Source: Formicarius rufipectus
Taxonomy: Eukaryota > Chordata > Aves > Passeriformes > Formicariidae
Direction: 5' to 3'
DNA: 64,000 nucleotides
Assembly (NCBI GenBank): GCA_013399695.1
Contig: VXAU01000779.1
Span: 470,527 to 534,526 of the forward strand
Numbering within the stretch: position 1 is the first letter of the stretch; the number at the start of each line of letters is the position of its first letter. The notes under the pieces are model-generated. The model was not told the DNA's origin. It saw only the letters and a program-made list of their open reading frames with translations, and did no database searches. This document shows, piece after piece, positions 48,374 through 61,077 of the stretch. Position numbers and translations under genes: made by a program.

Positions 48374-48510
48374 ATGTATATAATAACATAAATATATAAA
48401 AATATATATTCTATATATTTTTTATATATTATATATATTCTATAAATACATAACATACATACATGTATACACACACACACACACACACACAGACATATAT
48501 ATATATAAAT
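48374..48510. repeat. AT-rich block with (CA)n microsatellite
   Basis: Alternating AT sequence (48374-48446) is followed by ATACAT units, an 11-unit CA repeat (about 48469-48490) and (TA)n. Confidence 0.9.
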
Positions 48511-48523
48511 TACATATCTAAGA

Positions 48524-48563
48524 AGGCAGGTCTTTTCCACCCTAAAAAACTCTATGATTCTAT
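48524..48563 (+). mobile_element. CR1 3' tip
   Basis: Only the last ~40 bases of a CR1 copy remain: GGCAGGTCTTTTCCACCCTAA followed by CTATGATTCTATGAT, the octamer repeat that ends CR1 elements. It is embedded in AT/CA simple repeats. Confidence 0.7.
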
Positions 48564-49389
48564 GATAAATATATATAAAATACATATTACCTATATAAAC
48601 ATATCTTTAACTTCAACATTTGACTTCCTAATTAGACTTTATCAGCCACATTTTAATACACCTAATACAGTAGTTGCATTTTTTTGTTTGTTTTTCTGGA
48701 GAGCTTTATAGATGTGTAGGTCTAAACTGTGGTAAAGTAACATCAAACTGCAGACCATCTTAGCATAGTTACGGTTCCCAACTGGAGTCTGATGGAAAAG
48801 TGATTGCAATAAGGTTCATTCTGTCTGAATAACTGGTGTAGATGTGACAATTATCCCGACACAAAACAGCATCATGGTGGCATTTGTCAGAATATCAGTA
48901 CAATTCTTGTTGGAAACTACAGGCCATCAGGGATAAAATTAATAAGGTTGAAAGATTTAACTTGGAAGAAGAATTTACTTATTTTTTTAAAGAGCATTCT
49001 GTGTTTAATGGAAGTGATATACAGCATCACAATTCCACCCAAAATAACTGTTCAGACTATGAACTGCATTTGCCTGACAAATGAGCACTACTTACCTCTC
49101 AGGATTAACCCACATTTTGCACTAAAACTCATCAGTTTAGAAACAGATTGTACCACTAGGCAGAAAATCTGACATAAGAACAGCAATTAAACTGCCATGG
49201 ATTTTACTTTAGCTTCTGCTTTTAAATGTACATTTAAGGACTCTCTCTAAATTCTGTAGTTTTCAGTTGAGAAATCATGCACAGGCCAGTTGTTGTGGGA
49301 AACCATGGGATGCTCATCACAAGAGCAAGGACTGCGGGACTGAGTAATAAAAAAACCTTCTCCACACAAAGTCACTCATGTTTCTGACT

Positions 49390-49432
49390 AAATCACAGAG
49401 TATCACAGAATATAAGTTGGCACATCTACACG
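49390..49432 (-). mobile_element. Possible CR1 3' tip
   Basis: AATCACAGAGTATCACAGAATATAAGTTGG resembles the reverse-oriented terminus of CR1, but the match is short and decays at once. Confidence 0.3.
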
Positions 49433-50999
49433 AGGAGTGATATTTAATTTCATATTAAGGATTTGTCTTATGTTACAGGTTTTGGAGTCTGCCCTAATAA
49501 AAAATTCCAATGAAACGCATTATAACCACATCCCTGTGTGCTCTGTTCAATTTTCATCACATTTACAATAATGAAAATGTAACATATGGTCCCTTTTAAA
49601 GCAACAATAAGACATACCAGGAGCAGGAGATGTGAACATGAGGGTAGGGATCCCTTTTTTCTCATCCTGATTTGGATAACAACAGCTCCCATTCCACACA
49701 GGTCTTCATTACACAGCATGGGGATGTTTGATGGTGTAGAGGAATAAACAGCATGTGTCATGGAATTGCATCATCCAGCATGGTGTACCTCAAACAATTC
49801 AGTACCTTTGCGCTAATTGACTCCATCTATTTGTGGTAGTTGCTTTCACATGCAGCAATTGATGTCCAAGAAAGAAGGTTTAGCATCAGTCATTACAATC
49901 GACGGGCATTTGAGTGTTTATAACTGGCTTGATGCTCTGACACATCACCAGTACCTTTGGGTCAGGCTGCCAAAGGCAGTGAAACTTTAATCAGGCCCCT
50001 AAATAAAGTTTCTCTGATTTTCAAAGCACTTCAGCTCCTCCAAACTTTCAAAAACCAGGCTTTGGGGTTTTGTTCACACAAAATATCACAGAAGTCTTTT
50101 GTCATTTATTAAGATAAAGCACATCAAAATCTATGATGTCATTCCATTTCTTCTCTCATCCTTGCTACTTCTGTAAGTAAAAGCCACACTTAGGCATCAT
50201 TTCATGTAAAGATAACATTTCATTTGCTAAAGATATAGGTATAACATTAAAACAAATGGGCATGTTAGTGCTGGCAGATGGAGAGGAAAAGGTCATATTG
50301 AATAGTCATTAACACTTCAAAATTAAATTTAAAAATTGCCTCTTGGTCAAGCATTTGTTAATTTATAAAAAAAAAAAAATAATTTTAGTACCAATATATT
50401 CCTCTACTAATAAACTCCTGTTATTGCGTTGCACTACTGGTCCTAATCTGACATTTTGAAATTTGTCAGGTTTCCATCAATAGCTTCACTCACAAAAGCA
50501 GTAGAAAGTCTCAAGCATAAGTAGCAGCAACTCTGCACTTTTCTTCACTACTTCTGTCTGAATTCTTTAGGGGGAACAAAAGTTTACCCCTAAGACTTCA
50601 ATGGCTTTCAGTGAGAAGCAGCTTATTTTAGTTACAGGATCACAAACAGGTGCCCATCATTTTAATGTTTGCTTAGATGGGTGTTTTTTCCCAACACAAT
50701 TATGTCATAAAGTTGATTGTGTCTCAAACGCTGCACAAACATCTTCTGGGAGTACAGAAATGAAAGAAACCAGTCTCCAGTGACTGGCCACAGCCCTCTT
50801 GAAAGCTCCAGAACTAAAATAAATCATAAAAAAGGATTATCAAACACTGTATTTGAAGTCCACATCAGCTGTTGTGCCACCTTTAAGAGCGTTTATCTGG
50901 ACTGAAGAGGGAGATATAATCTGGTTCCATGCACCTCCCAGGCTGTGAATGCTGCCCATCTGTCTCTGAAATATCTTAGTATTGACCATGGAAGTGAGT

Positions 51000-51440
51000 G
51001 CAGAGGAGGCACCAGGATGGTCAGGGGATGGAGCAGCTGTCCTGCAAGGAAAGGCTGGAGAGTTGGGGTTGTTCAGCCTGGAGAAGGGAAGTTTTGGGGT
51101 GACCTAATTGTGGCCTTGCAGTGCCTGAAGGGGCTACAGGAACCATGGAGAGAGACCATTTACAAGGGCCTGGAAGGACAGGACAAGGGGGAATGTCTTC
51201 ACACTGAGAGTGGGGTTAAATGGGATACTGGGTTAAAAAATTCTTGGCTGGGAGTGTGGGCAGCCCTGGCACAGGTTGCCCAGAGAAGCTGTGGCTGCCC
51301 CATCCCTGGGAGTGTCCAAGGCCAGGTTGGATGGGGCTTGGAGCAACCTGGGCTGGTGGAAGGTGTCCCTGCCCATGGTGGGGGTGGCACTGGGTGGGTC
51401 TTTGAGGTCCCTTCCCACCCAAACCATTCTGTGATTCTAC
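51000..51440 (+). mobile_element. CR1 LINE 3' fragment, ~440 bp
   Basis: CR1 3' end with GAGGCACCAGGATGGTCAGG, AGGAAAGGCTGGAGAGTTGGG, CCTTGCAGTGCCTGAAGGGG, CAGGTTGCCCAGAGAAGCTG, GGAAGGTGTCCCTGCCCATG and terminal CCATTCTGTGATTCTAC. The 166-codon open frame across it is repeat-derived. Confidence 0.95.
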
Positions 51441-53540
51441 ACTAGAAAAAATTGTGGTAAGGGACTTAAGCTTTCCATTTACTGCATATTGTGATTTGAA
51501 CCCTTGACAAGAATCATTGCTGTGAACAATTTAAATCTCTTCACATGATGCCAGTAAGGTCCATGAGGTCAGCCCAGCATGTGTTACAGTCCACAGAAGA
51601 GATTTCATTAGCGGCAATGAGCTTTGAACCATCCTTGTTGTAACTCATCAGACAAAGGCTGGGAGAGGCTCTTTGAACCTTCAGGCACCTTTATGGAAGC
51701 AGGTTTTCAAACTGATCTGAATTTCCTCCAAAGAAGAAATGCATTTAAATGCAATTCATTGTGAACTATGCAGACTAACTTCTCACTCCCCTGGCCTCAT
51801 CAGACAGATTAACATTTTCTGGAGAAGAGCAAAGGAATATGTAGACCTGGATCAGAAACTTTCCCCTTATTTATGTGAGATGGTACTCTTGCAACTGATG
51901 TGATATTATTTCAGTAGAACAGTTAGAGACAGAGACACCACCACACCTGATACACCTTCCTTGAGTTTTCACAGGGATGTCACCTTCTGAATTCATCTCA
52001 GGCTTATGGAAATCACCTGAAATATTGAGAAAGGGGAGAGATAACCCAGCAAACATAAAACCTGCATGGTCAAAGAGCAGCTGGTCATCCTCAAACCTCT
52101 GTCTGTTTTGCCACAAAGGGCACCCTTGTAGGATGGATATCTACACTATACAGGTGATACACAGAGCCCATAACCACTGGATCATTGGCTTCTTTATTTC
52201 TGGTGCACTGCTGGATGGGCAAAAAAGTGTTACACCATGAGAAAGGAAATGAAAAATAAGTAATTTCTGTAGATTGTGAGAAACTCAGGAAAATTCTGAC
52301 AAAGACACAGGAGATACCACTCTATATAGATCTGACACCATGTGTCTTTATTGGGGTCATCCACACGGGGATTCAATCAGGTTTTATGTAACACATGGGC
52401 TCAATCTGGTGAAATATAGAGCCTACAGAGACTCTTAAATCTCTACTTTTTCAATTCTCATGAAAAGATGTGAATTTCATGGGGTTTTTTCCCCTGTGTG
52501 TTAAAAAGACTGAAATGTTCAGCCCTAAAAAGCTGAAATGTATTTTAAGAGAGGAAATATGGATAGGACTGATACCTTTATTTTGAGCCTCAGTATCTTC
52601 AAATGGGTTTGTAGGACTTTCCAAATAATTATCTTACCAGCCTTCTAACTCAGAAAGTAACCATTTAATTAAATTATCTTGGAAAAAAACCAATCCTGAC
52701 ATCTTCATCACAGGATTGCACTCTTCTCTATAGTCTGCAAATAAGTCCGATTATTTAACTTAATTAACTGATGTGGCATAACAACTTCAGTTTTATCAGT
52801 TGTGTGTTCTCTCCTAATCCAAAGGTCAAGACTGAGAAAGATGGTTGAAAAAAATGATCCTCTGCAACAATTTTTAACCCATCTGGCTGATGTTTTCCAG
52901 AAAGATTTAAAATGTCTTAATTATTCCTTTCTCAGTTATGAAAGCCAAAATAAATTTAATAACTGAAGGTTATATTTGAGGGGGAGGGGGAACAAAAAAC
53001 ACAACCAACCAACCAACAACAACAACAAAAAAAAAACAAACCCAAACAAACAAAAAACCAAACCAACCAACCAAACAAAAAACCCTAAAACTGTTTAACT
53101 AAGTAAAAACTAACCTTCAAGAACTTTCTTTTAAACAAGAAACTACAGTTTAATGGAACAACATACTCTTAAACGAAACACCAGGACAAGAATTTCCACG
53201 AGTCTGGATGCGAAGTGTAGTTGTCTTTCCATGGGTGTTTGTTTAACTCGCAACTTCATCCCATCATGTGAAAAGCTCCTCATGATCTAACAGGTCCAGA
53301 GCAAACTCCAAAGTCTTCTTCTGGGATATTCCATTTCATCTCCAGTTGCCCTTGTGGAAGTCAAACAGCTTAATTTGACTATAGAGCACATTGATTTAAT
53401 AATTATTAATTAAATATTATTAACATTTATATCTTGCTCTCCCTAGAAGCAGATGTAAAGAGACTGAGGAAGCTTCATTTCAAGTTCCTAGATTATTATG
53501 GAGTTACAGTGCTTTCCACAAGTTCTCTTTTTAATATTCT
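51441..53540. other. Gene-free sequence
   Basis: Nothing recognised apart from the A/C-rich tract at 52991-53084. Confidence 0.6.
52991..53084. repeat. (CCAA/CAAA/CAA)n tract
   Basis: About 95 bases of A/C-only sequence built from CCAA, CAA and CAAA units. Confidence 0.9.
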
Positions 53541-54231
53541 TGTGGTGGTGTTCACCCGGTGTCCACCCAAACCTCCAGCCCCCCCTTTCCCAAAGGGAAA
53601 GGAAAAGGAGAAAAGGCAAAAAACAGCTGAGAGATAATGGCAAAACAAACTCAAAGTGGCTAAATACTGAAATTTATTACTAAGAAGGTAAAAACTAAAA
53701 CTAAAATGTAAGAAATAAATCAGTTTTAAAAACACCTTTCTCTTCCCAGTCCTCCCTCTTCCCAGCAGTTCCAGGGAGCAGGGAATGGGGGTTTGCAGTG
53801 GGGTGTTGGTTCTGCCATTGCTCTTGTGCTGGGGGTCACCCCATGGGCTGCAGGGGGGTCTGTGCCCCCCGAGGGATCTCCAGGGGCTGCAGGGGGGGCA
53901 CAGCTTTCAGTCCTTCCCCCCCTGCTCCAGTGTGGAGTCCCTTCTTCTCCTCCTCCTGCTCCCACCTTGGTCTCTGTGTTGTTCTCCCATGGCTGGAATT
54001 CCCAACTGCCCCACACTCCTAAAGCCTGCACTCTGTTCTCCCAGAGCTGGGACTGGGATACTTAATGGTCTCCACTCTGTTCACCAGCAGGAGGTCCCTC
54101 CTGGCCCTGGCTGTCCTTGGCTCCATAGGACAGGAGAAGCTTCTGGCAGCTTCGAACAGAGACCACCCTGGAAGCCCCCCCTCCTACCAAAATGTGGCCA
54201 CAGAAACCTCTGACAATGCTCCACAAAAACA
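53541..54231 (-). mobile_element. Probable solo LTR, ~690 bp
   Basis: On the minus strand the element begins TGTTTTTGTGG (54231) and ends ACACCACCACA (53541), a TG...CA structure. An AATAAA at 53678-53673 lies about 130 bases before the 3' end, as in an R/U5 region. The G/C-rich middle with G-runs contrasts with the AT-rich flanks. No clear target-site duplication is visible and no retroviral coding sequence lies beside it, so a solo LTR is the simplest reading. The family is not identified. The several overlapping open frames (53.73-54.34 kb) are shadows. Confidence 0.6.
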
Positions 54232-57200
54232 CCTTCGAATAATTTGACTCCCATAGCAGTTGCCATTTGTCTTTCTCGGAGCCTCCCAGCTGGTGATGTT
54301 CTCCCATTCTAGAGAAACCATGAAGAAAGGGGACCTGCAAACATCACAGTTTCAGGGTTGAGTTTTCTGAGTGCAGTCCGTGCACTGCTTTGAGTTCTGT
54401 ATCCACAGCCAAAATCCAGTGGAGCTCTAAAGGTGGAAATCACATTTGGAGGCAACCAGAAACTGTGAGCTCAGAAGACCATGCAGTTGGCTCAGGGATA
54501 TGTGGCTTTGTGAATTTTCCTTGCTCATCAAATTTGTTTAAAATACCACTGTGCTTTCTTGCAAAAAGGCCATTCCATCACAGGGGAAAAGAACACATTG
54601 AACAGGTGCAATTCTCAGGTATAATCAACATATCGAGTAAAATACACTCTTTAAAAGAGAAGAAAAACCTGGTGATATATGACTCCAACCACATTAGAGC
54701 CTTAAACCTGGGCTCTTGAATTTCAGGAGTCTGAAGTAGACTTGTTCCTAAAATTATGACCGTCCCCCTTTGAACAGCTTGTGCTGAACTCTCTCAAATT
54801 GCCCCTAAAAGAAGGAAGATGTTTTATAGTGCTTTTTTTTTGGTTCTAAGGAGGCTCCAGAAACAGTAATCATTTGCAATGCAAACACTTGCAAAATCAG
54901 AGCAATCTGCTCTGCTGTTCTGGTGTTGGACCCAGACCAAACGTCCAACCCACCCTGATGTAGGACCAGAAATCTGCTCCACTTCCTTGGTCATCCTGGG
55001 ATCCTCCCCACCCTAAGCCATGCCAGTAAAATTATGTGTACATAAAAAAAGGAATATAATTTACTTTAGAAGTGGATCATACATTGCTTGTGGTTCTTGA
55101 TTTAAGAATATAGTGGGGNCAGCTACCCAAGAAACTCTTTTCAAACTTGGCAGTCAACTGTAAAACTGAATTAGCACAACTACCACAGAGTAAATTCCAA
55201 TGACAGTGAAGTAGGCAGAAGCATTTGAGAAGTCATGCTTTCAGGAAAGCCAATATATTCAGTGTAAGGAGCAGGAGTGATCTGACTGGTTAAATATAGT
55301 ACAAGAATCTAATTAAAATATAAGTGATATTTAGGTGTTTAATTCTTTACGTGTAGCTTGGGGGGTGTTTTACAGTTTAGAGTACATTTTTTGGGTAGAG
55401 CTGATATGAGATTGGGAGTAATTATCAATAATGAATTGTATTTCCTAACTAACACAAGTATTGCAGTCTGTACTGCTTGACCTTAATCCCAGCTCACTAC
55501 ACCCATTTCTCTTGCCATGTCAAAACACCTGGAACCAACCATTGTGTACTGATTTTTTCACCAGTGCACATCAATTTGTTAACAGCAGGACACAATGAAG
55601 AATTCGGAGAAACTAGAACATAACAGTGTGACTGACTCGGATGATGTGGGAAATTTATGACCCAAGAGATGGAGGCAACAATGACATCAAAATTACTTAA
55701 ACCACAGCAATAAATTTGTTGAATTTGGAGGAACCTTAGTGAGTCTAAAGGAAACCTCAGTAAAAGAATAAGGAATCAATTCAGTTCACAGTTGGATACT
55801 CAATCTCACATGAGCTCACTGTGGCATGAACTGCAGTGCAATTCAATTTGTGGTGTCAGGGTACTCAGTTGTTGTAGATATTGATGTCCAGTGAGTGACT
55901 GAAGACTCTTTTTTGCCTCATTAGTTACCCAAAGTCGCCACTCCTAGGACAGACACGGACATACTATTTTTTCTCTCTCATTCCAAGAGAGCACCTGTGA
56001 AAGGCAATGTAACAAAAACCTTAGCATATTTAGCACATCAGTATATCTAATATGGATAATTCATCGGAAAAAAAATAGAAATAAAATAACCCACTGTGTT
56101 CATTTAGTCCTTGCCATATCTCACAGCACACTACAACAGGATAGGCTGTGTGCTCTGTATTTCACAGAGTATCTCCAGTGAATGAAAAACAGCACCCTTC
56201 ATCCCACCAAGCATGTGCAAATAAGCCCAGGAAAACAAAGGAGGCTCTCAGGATCCTGAGTGATAACTTTGGTGTGTTTGGCATTTTTGAAAGGGGTGTT
56301 TGTCCGGAGCAGGATGAAGGCTGGACAGACATGCAGCTGTGATTTCCAGGGAGGCTTGATGCATTGCAGTTGTGGGCTGGAGAGGAGAACAAGGTGGTGC
56401 CACAGAGATCAAGATTAAAGGTCCTGGAGCTGTTTAGCTTGGCTGGGATTCACTGCCAACTTGAGTGAATACTGATGTTTATTTTAACAGTTCTAGCTAT
56501 GCTTTGTTTATGGCTCTAACATTTCACTAGTATTATTTCCTCCCCTCCCTTCAATTCTCCTTCCCACCATCTTCTTTTGACCCACTTCAGTTCTCTTTAA
56601 CAGCTCACAGGACATCTTTCCCATGAATTCTCATTTCCCAAGTGCTACCTTTGCCACTTTTTGTCACAGCAGAATCTCTAGGTCAATAAAGTGATCTCAC
56701 ATATGAGGCCAAATTATAGCAGTCAGTGTAAAAATTGTTCAGGTCAGGGTTAGTGAATGAAAACTTTCCTTAGCTCATAAATGAAATATTACAACAAGGA
56801 GGGTTTGTTGTTGTTTTGGGGTTTTTTCCCACAGTTTAGTGTGATATACTTTAAAAAAAAAGTCACTTGGGGAAGAAATTCAGTACAGGTAGCAACATCC
56901 TCCTGGTGTTTTTCACTCTGGGGTAGAAAGTTCAGCACTGGAGTCAATTCCGACACTGTTATATGTTGGCAGCATCATCAAAATCAATGAAGTCCCATCC
57001 ATAATTTTAAAAAGTGAATTGAATTACCAAAAATCAGCTGCTCTGAAAATATGCATTAATGTTCACATCTTCAAATTTTAGACCTGAAAGACGAATAGTT
57101 ACAGGCCAACAGTTTCTATGGCAACAGCTAATTTGGTGAGTAATCCAACAAACCAAACAACTGCACAGAAAATCACCAAAGATGCAATGAAAGTCAATAA

Positions 57201-59842
57201 TTAACCAAACCCACACATAGGGGCACACTCACACAAGCTTTTCCCTGCATGTCTGAGCACAACATTATTTTAAAGGTATTTTAGCCATGGAAATTTTATA
57301 GGGAAAAGAACATTAATACATTTTCATACCAATATTAATTTGTCTGTCCAAGTGAACTTTGGAAAACAATTGTCTTTTTGTTTTCAAATGCCAAACACCA
57401 AGAATCAACTTTATCTATGTTCAAATAATTTCCTGCACAGGTTATATAACCCATACATAGGTGATATATTTAGGAATAGTATATAATAGATTTGCAATGT
57501 AGAAAATGAAGAAAGAAAATAAATCATAGCTCAATTTTTGTAGTTTTTTTATGGGTGTAGAAAGATTTTTTTTAAAGCTCGAAAAGGAAGAAAATAACTT
57601 CATTTTTAATGAAATGTTAATTTTGGCTTTTTCCCTGTCTGTAATGACATAGTTTTCTACACAAATTATTGGATTTATGGTAAATTTTTCTTAGTTCTTA
57701 TGATAGCACAGCATTAGTGGCGCTAACAATAAAGTAATTGCTGGCATTTATTTTATGGACATCGTACTAACAATATAATGAAGAGCTAAATATCCAAATA
57801 TACGTCTAAAAAACTGACAAACACATGACAGGCACTTTTATCACCATAGTCACTAAATGGTGGCAATAACAGACAAGACCTGTGTCACCCCTTGCTGGAA
57901 ACATGCACAGGGCACAGCTCTTCAGCAGTCAGTCTTCGTGTTCTTACCCCGTAATTTTTCAGATCTGGGGCATATAAAGTAATAAAGTCCCTGTGTCCTA
58001 CAGTAGACGTATTGAAAAGGGGAATTATTACTAATATGAACAAAAGTAATTTCCAAATAAGCTGGTGGCACTGTGTAAGAGTACTCCATAGTCTAGAGCT
58101 CTATGTGGTGTGATTTAATATGGTTTTGATCACAACTCCTCTCTGTTGATGCTCACCAGGGATTTATCAGTAGGGATATGGAGTTTCAAGCAGCAGGTTT
58201 GGATTTGACTCTTATCAAATGAGTCTTGATAATTATGGGTTTGGGTTTGTTTTTTTCCCCAGAATTCACCAGTGTGTGGTTCCTTGTCCTACTTGCCTGA
58301 GAAGGATGGGTTCTCTAGTGATTTGTTTGAGTGGAATGGAGGAATCTGACTCTTAATCCCCATCTGAATCTTTCCAGATTTGTGCCTCTACCTTAGGACA
58401 AAACTTGTACCAGAAAAGGGACGGAGCTTGATGATACACCACCCACCCTCACTGACCCCTTCAGAATTGTTCTTTTCTAGTGAAATTAAAAAGGTTTACC
58501 TGTAGCACTCCTCAGAACCAAGATTTCAAGCACAGCAGGTCACACCTCAGGGCGCTGTTCTGAGTGCTTCATTAACCCAGTTTCTACAGATCTGTGTGTG
58601 GCTCAGGAACTTCAGAGAGTCTCCCTTACTCCTGCTGTGCAGTTCTGGCAGGGAATCAAATTTCCCTAAACTGCTTCTGAATTACTATTATGAACTTTTG
58701 CACTTAGTGAATGCGATCATTGTAATACAGAGTCATCATCTGCTGCAGTTAATTATGCAGACTGAATTTGCACATCTGCACTGGGTTATATAGCTTGGCT
58801 TCAGGCAGGTTGGTTGAGAGCTTCAGTAGATGGAAAATAGATTTGCTCTAAAGAGGTTGTTTTAAATTGGAATTGAAGAGTCTCTTGCTCTGTTTATTTT
58901 TTTTTTTTTTTATCTCCATGTATAATGCATGACCTGCCAGCACATAGTGCATGGCTTTTACTGCAGCTTTATTCTGCAGGATGCCATTCTTACAACTCAG
59001 AATACACCCTAGGAGAGACAAGGGTAAGGTTTTTTCAGTTAAAGGATCTGCTTAGAAAACCAATTTCCCAAAGGCGATTATTAAATTAACTCAGCCTGGA
59101 TGACCTTTGGACAATGCTGGAAAACTTTTCTTAATAAACTTATATCCCAGAAATAGAAAGCTTTTCATAATGTGAAGGAATTCCACTGATGCAACTTTCT
59201 TTAATTTGAGAAAAAGATAAGCTAATATTTTCCTTTAGGTCCTCTAAGGACTTCACCACTATTAACCTGCTTTAAAGAGGTGTTACTTGGGTTTGCTGCT
59301 GAAAAGTCTTCACTAAATAGATAGAAGAGATAGAAAAGGGGAAGAGAAGGACACAGAGAATGTTGCCAGCTGGACCAGAGCACAAAAAAAAAACAAGAAA
59401 AAGCAAGATGAGAACACCCAAGATGTAATGATATGACTTTAATCTTGGCGAAGCAAAAACCTCACAATTTGCAAATATTTGCAGGAATCACCTTTAAAAC
59501 AAAATCCTGAGACCAACTCTATTTTCAGCAGTAAAAATAAAAGACTAAAAGGCCCAATATGTGCATGTATCTCCCATGAATCAAAGGATAAGACATATAG
59601 AGATTATTTTGTCAGAGAGCTGAATGCAATCAGATTATTAATCTTCCATTTGATTTGATTAATTACACTTTTTTATTTTATTTTTTTTACTATGAGAAAC
59701 TTTGTTTTCCCATTTTGCTAATTTTAAACAGGTTTCATCCTGCTGACTGAGTAGTCGTTATATCATTTATATCATTATATCATCATTTTATTTATATCAT
59801 TAACTGTTCCCCCTAGATTAATTTTAGAGACATATTTTAATT
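54232..59842. other. Gene-free AT-rich sequence
   Basis: No repeat family or gene is recognised. There is a T15 run at 58897-58911 and an ATATCATT-rich patch at 59,758-59,800. Confidence 0.6.
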
Positions 59843-60343
59843 TCACTGTTTAACACTGGACTGGAATTTTGTGATTGGTTGTTGTAACATGTGGTTGGTG
59901 GCCTTTCCCTTTGAGCAGCTGATTTTTGGGCACATTATATTATTGTAAACAGTTTTCAACTGCCTGTGCTCTAAAACAGCTGCTTTACCAGCTGTTAATG
60001 GAGCCATCACTGCTTCAAAGTGCCACTGCAGTTCTATAAGATCTGAATTTCTGTTCTCATATTTCAAGTGGTTTTGCTTCTGTGCTAAATTTTTTGAAGA
60101 GGCTTTGACCTGTGCTTTGACATACTCGACATTTCCTAAGTAAGTGGGTGGTTTTCGAGGTTTGAGCTGAGCAGATCTTACAGTTTTCATAGAATTTGAT
60201 GTTTTCCAACCATTGGACTGCAGTCTAAAGTGTTGACATGTTTTCGGGAGCAAGGCAAGTGAAGATGATGAGAATGCATGTTTTTGGGAAAGTGGATAGG
60301 CAGGAAGAAAAAGCTGCTTAACTGTGCTCCTGTAGTATGGCTC
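59843..60343 (-). pseudogene. Unidentified open frame, possible retrocopy remnant
   Basis: On the minus strand 166 codons stay open from just after a TAA at 60346 to the TGA at 59843; the first in-frame ATG is at 60190 (115 codons). The predicted chain is rich in Lys, Gln and Ser with a helical stretch (LIELQWHFEAVMAPLTAGKA, then EHRQLKTVYNNI) and looks more protein-like than its neighbours. Just upstream, in another frame, a 22-codon stretch ending SDKLRAILQEHS is also protein-like, which would fit a frameshifted copy. An AATAAA lies at 59792-59787 and a T-rich tract at 59669-59689 could be a decayed poly(A) tail, though it is far from the signal. I recognise no family. It may be chance. Confidence 0.3.
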
Positions 60344-61056
60344 TTAGTTTGTCACTGACAAGTCTAAACTGCAAACACTTGTTGAATTATGTTAAATTCT
60401 TAAGATTTTGTAAATTAAAAACATAAGCACCATACTCTTCATGTCACTCTTCACTCTGGCTTCACTGCCACAAAACAGGGGCAGGGGAATTTTTTGAATT
60501 TTATTTTGTTATCTTCTATAAGGCTTTGTGGTTACTTTTATTTAAAAACTCTCAGTCATGTTTGATGCTTTTTGCATCTGAAAAAGTCAAAAATAAGTTT
60601 CCCTTTCCACTGAGCTTTGGTAATTTCTTCCAGGTCAGAAAAGGTCCTTGGAGAGCTTTATTTCTCTTTGCCAAGGACAACTGGAAATCTGCAGAACCCT
60701 GTGATGTGTAATGCCCAGACAGGAACAAACTCAGAGCACACACACCCTCGAGTTTGAAGGGAAGTAACAGGGAAACAGCAGCAAAGGAGCCCGGGGCTGT
60801 TTGCTGACAGGAGTGGCTGGCAGGGTAGAGGCTGTGAATTATCACTCTTCTCAGGCCTTATCTTGCTGCCTGCACTCTGTCAAACTTCTGCTGAACTGGA
60901 CAAGAGTCATGCTCTTTTAAGTCTGCCAATGCTGATGCCAAATAGACACCAAGCAGGCTTTGTTGTGCATCGTGCCTTCCCCCAAATGTGAGCCCAGTGA
61001 GCAACAGTTATGATGCTACACTTGCAGGCACTCACAAAAATATCTGATGTCGCCTT

Positions 61057-61077
61057 TGTTGTTGTTGTTGTTGTTTT
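61057..61077. repeat. (GTT)n microsatellite
   Basis: Six GTT units followed by a T-run. Confidence 0.85.

Larger units (their letters stand above)
47720..50999. other. Gene-free sequence upstream of the RING gene
   Basis: AT-rich with the 48.4-kb simple repeats and CR1 tips. No exon is recognised. Confidence 0.6.

Noticed and set aside
50945..51445. 166-codon plus-strand frame
   Set aside because: It lies within a CR1 3' fragment.
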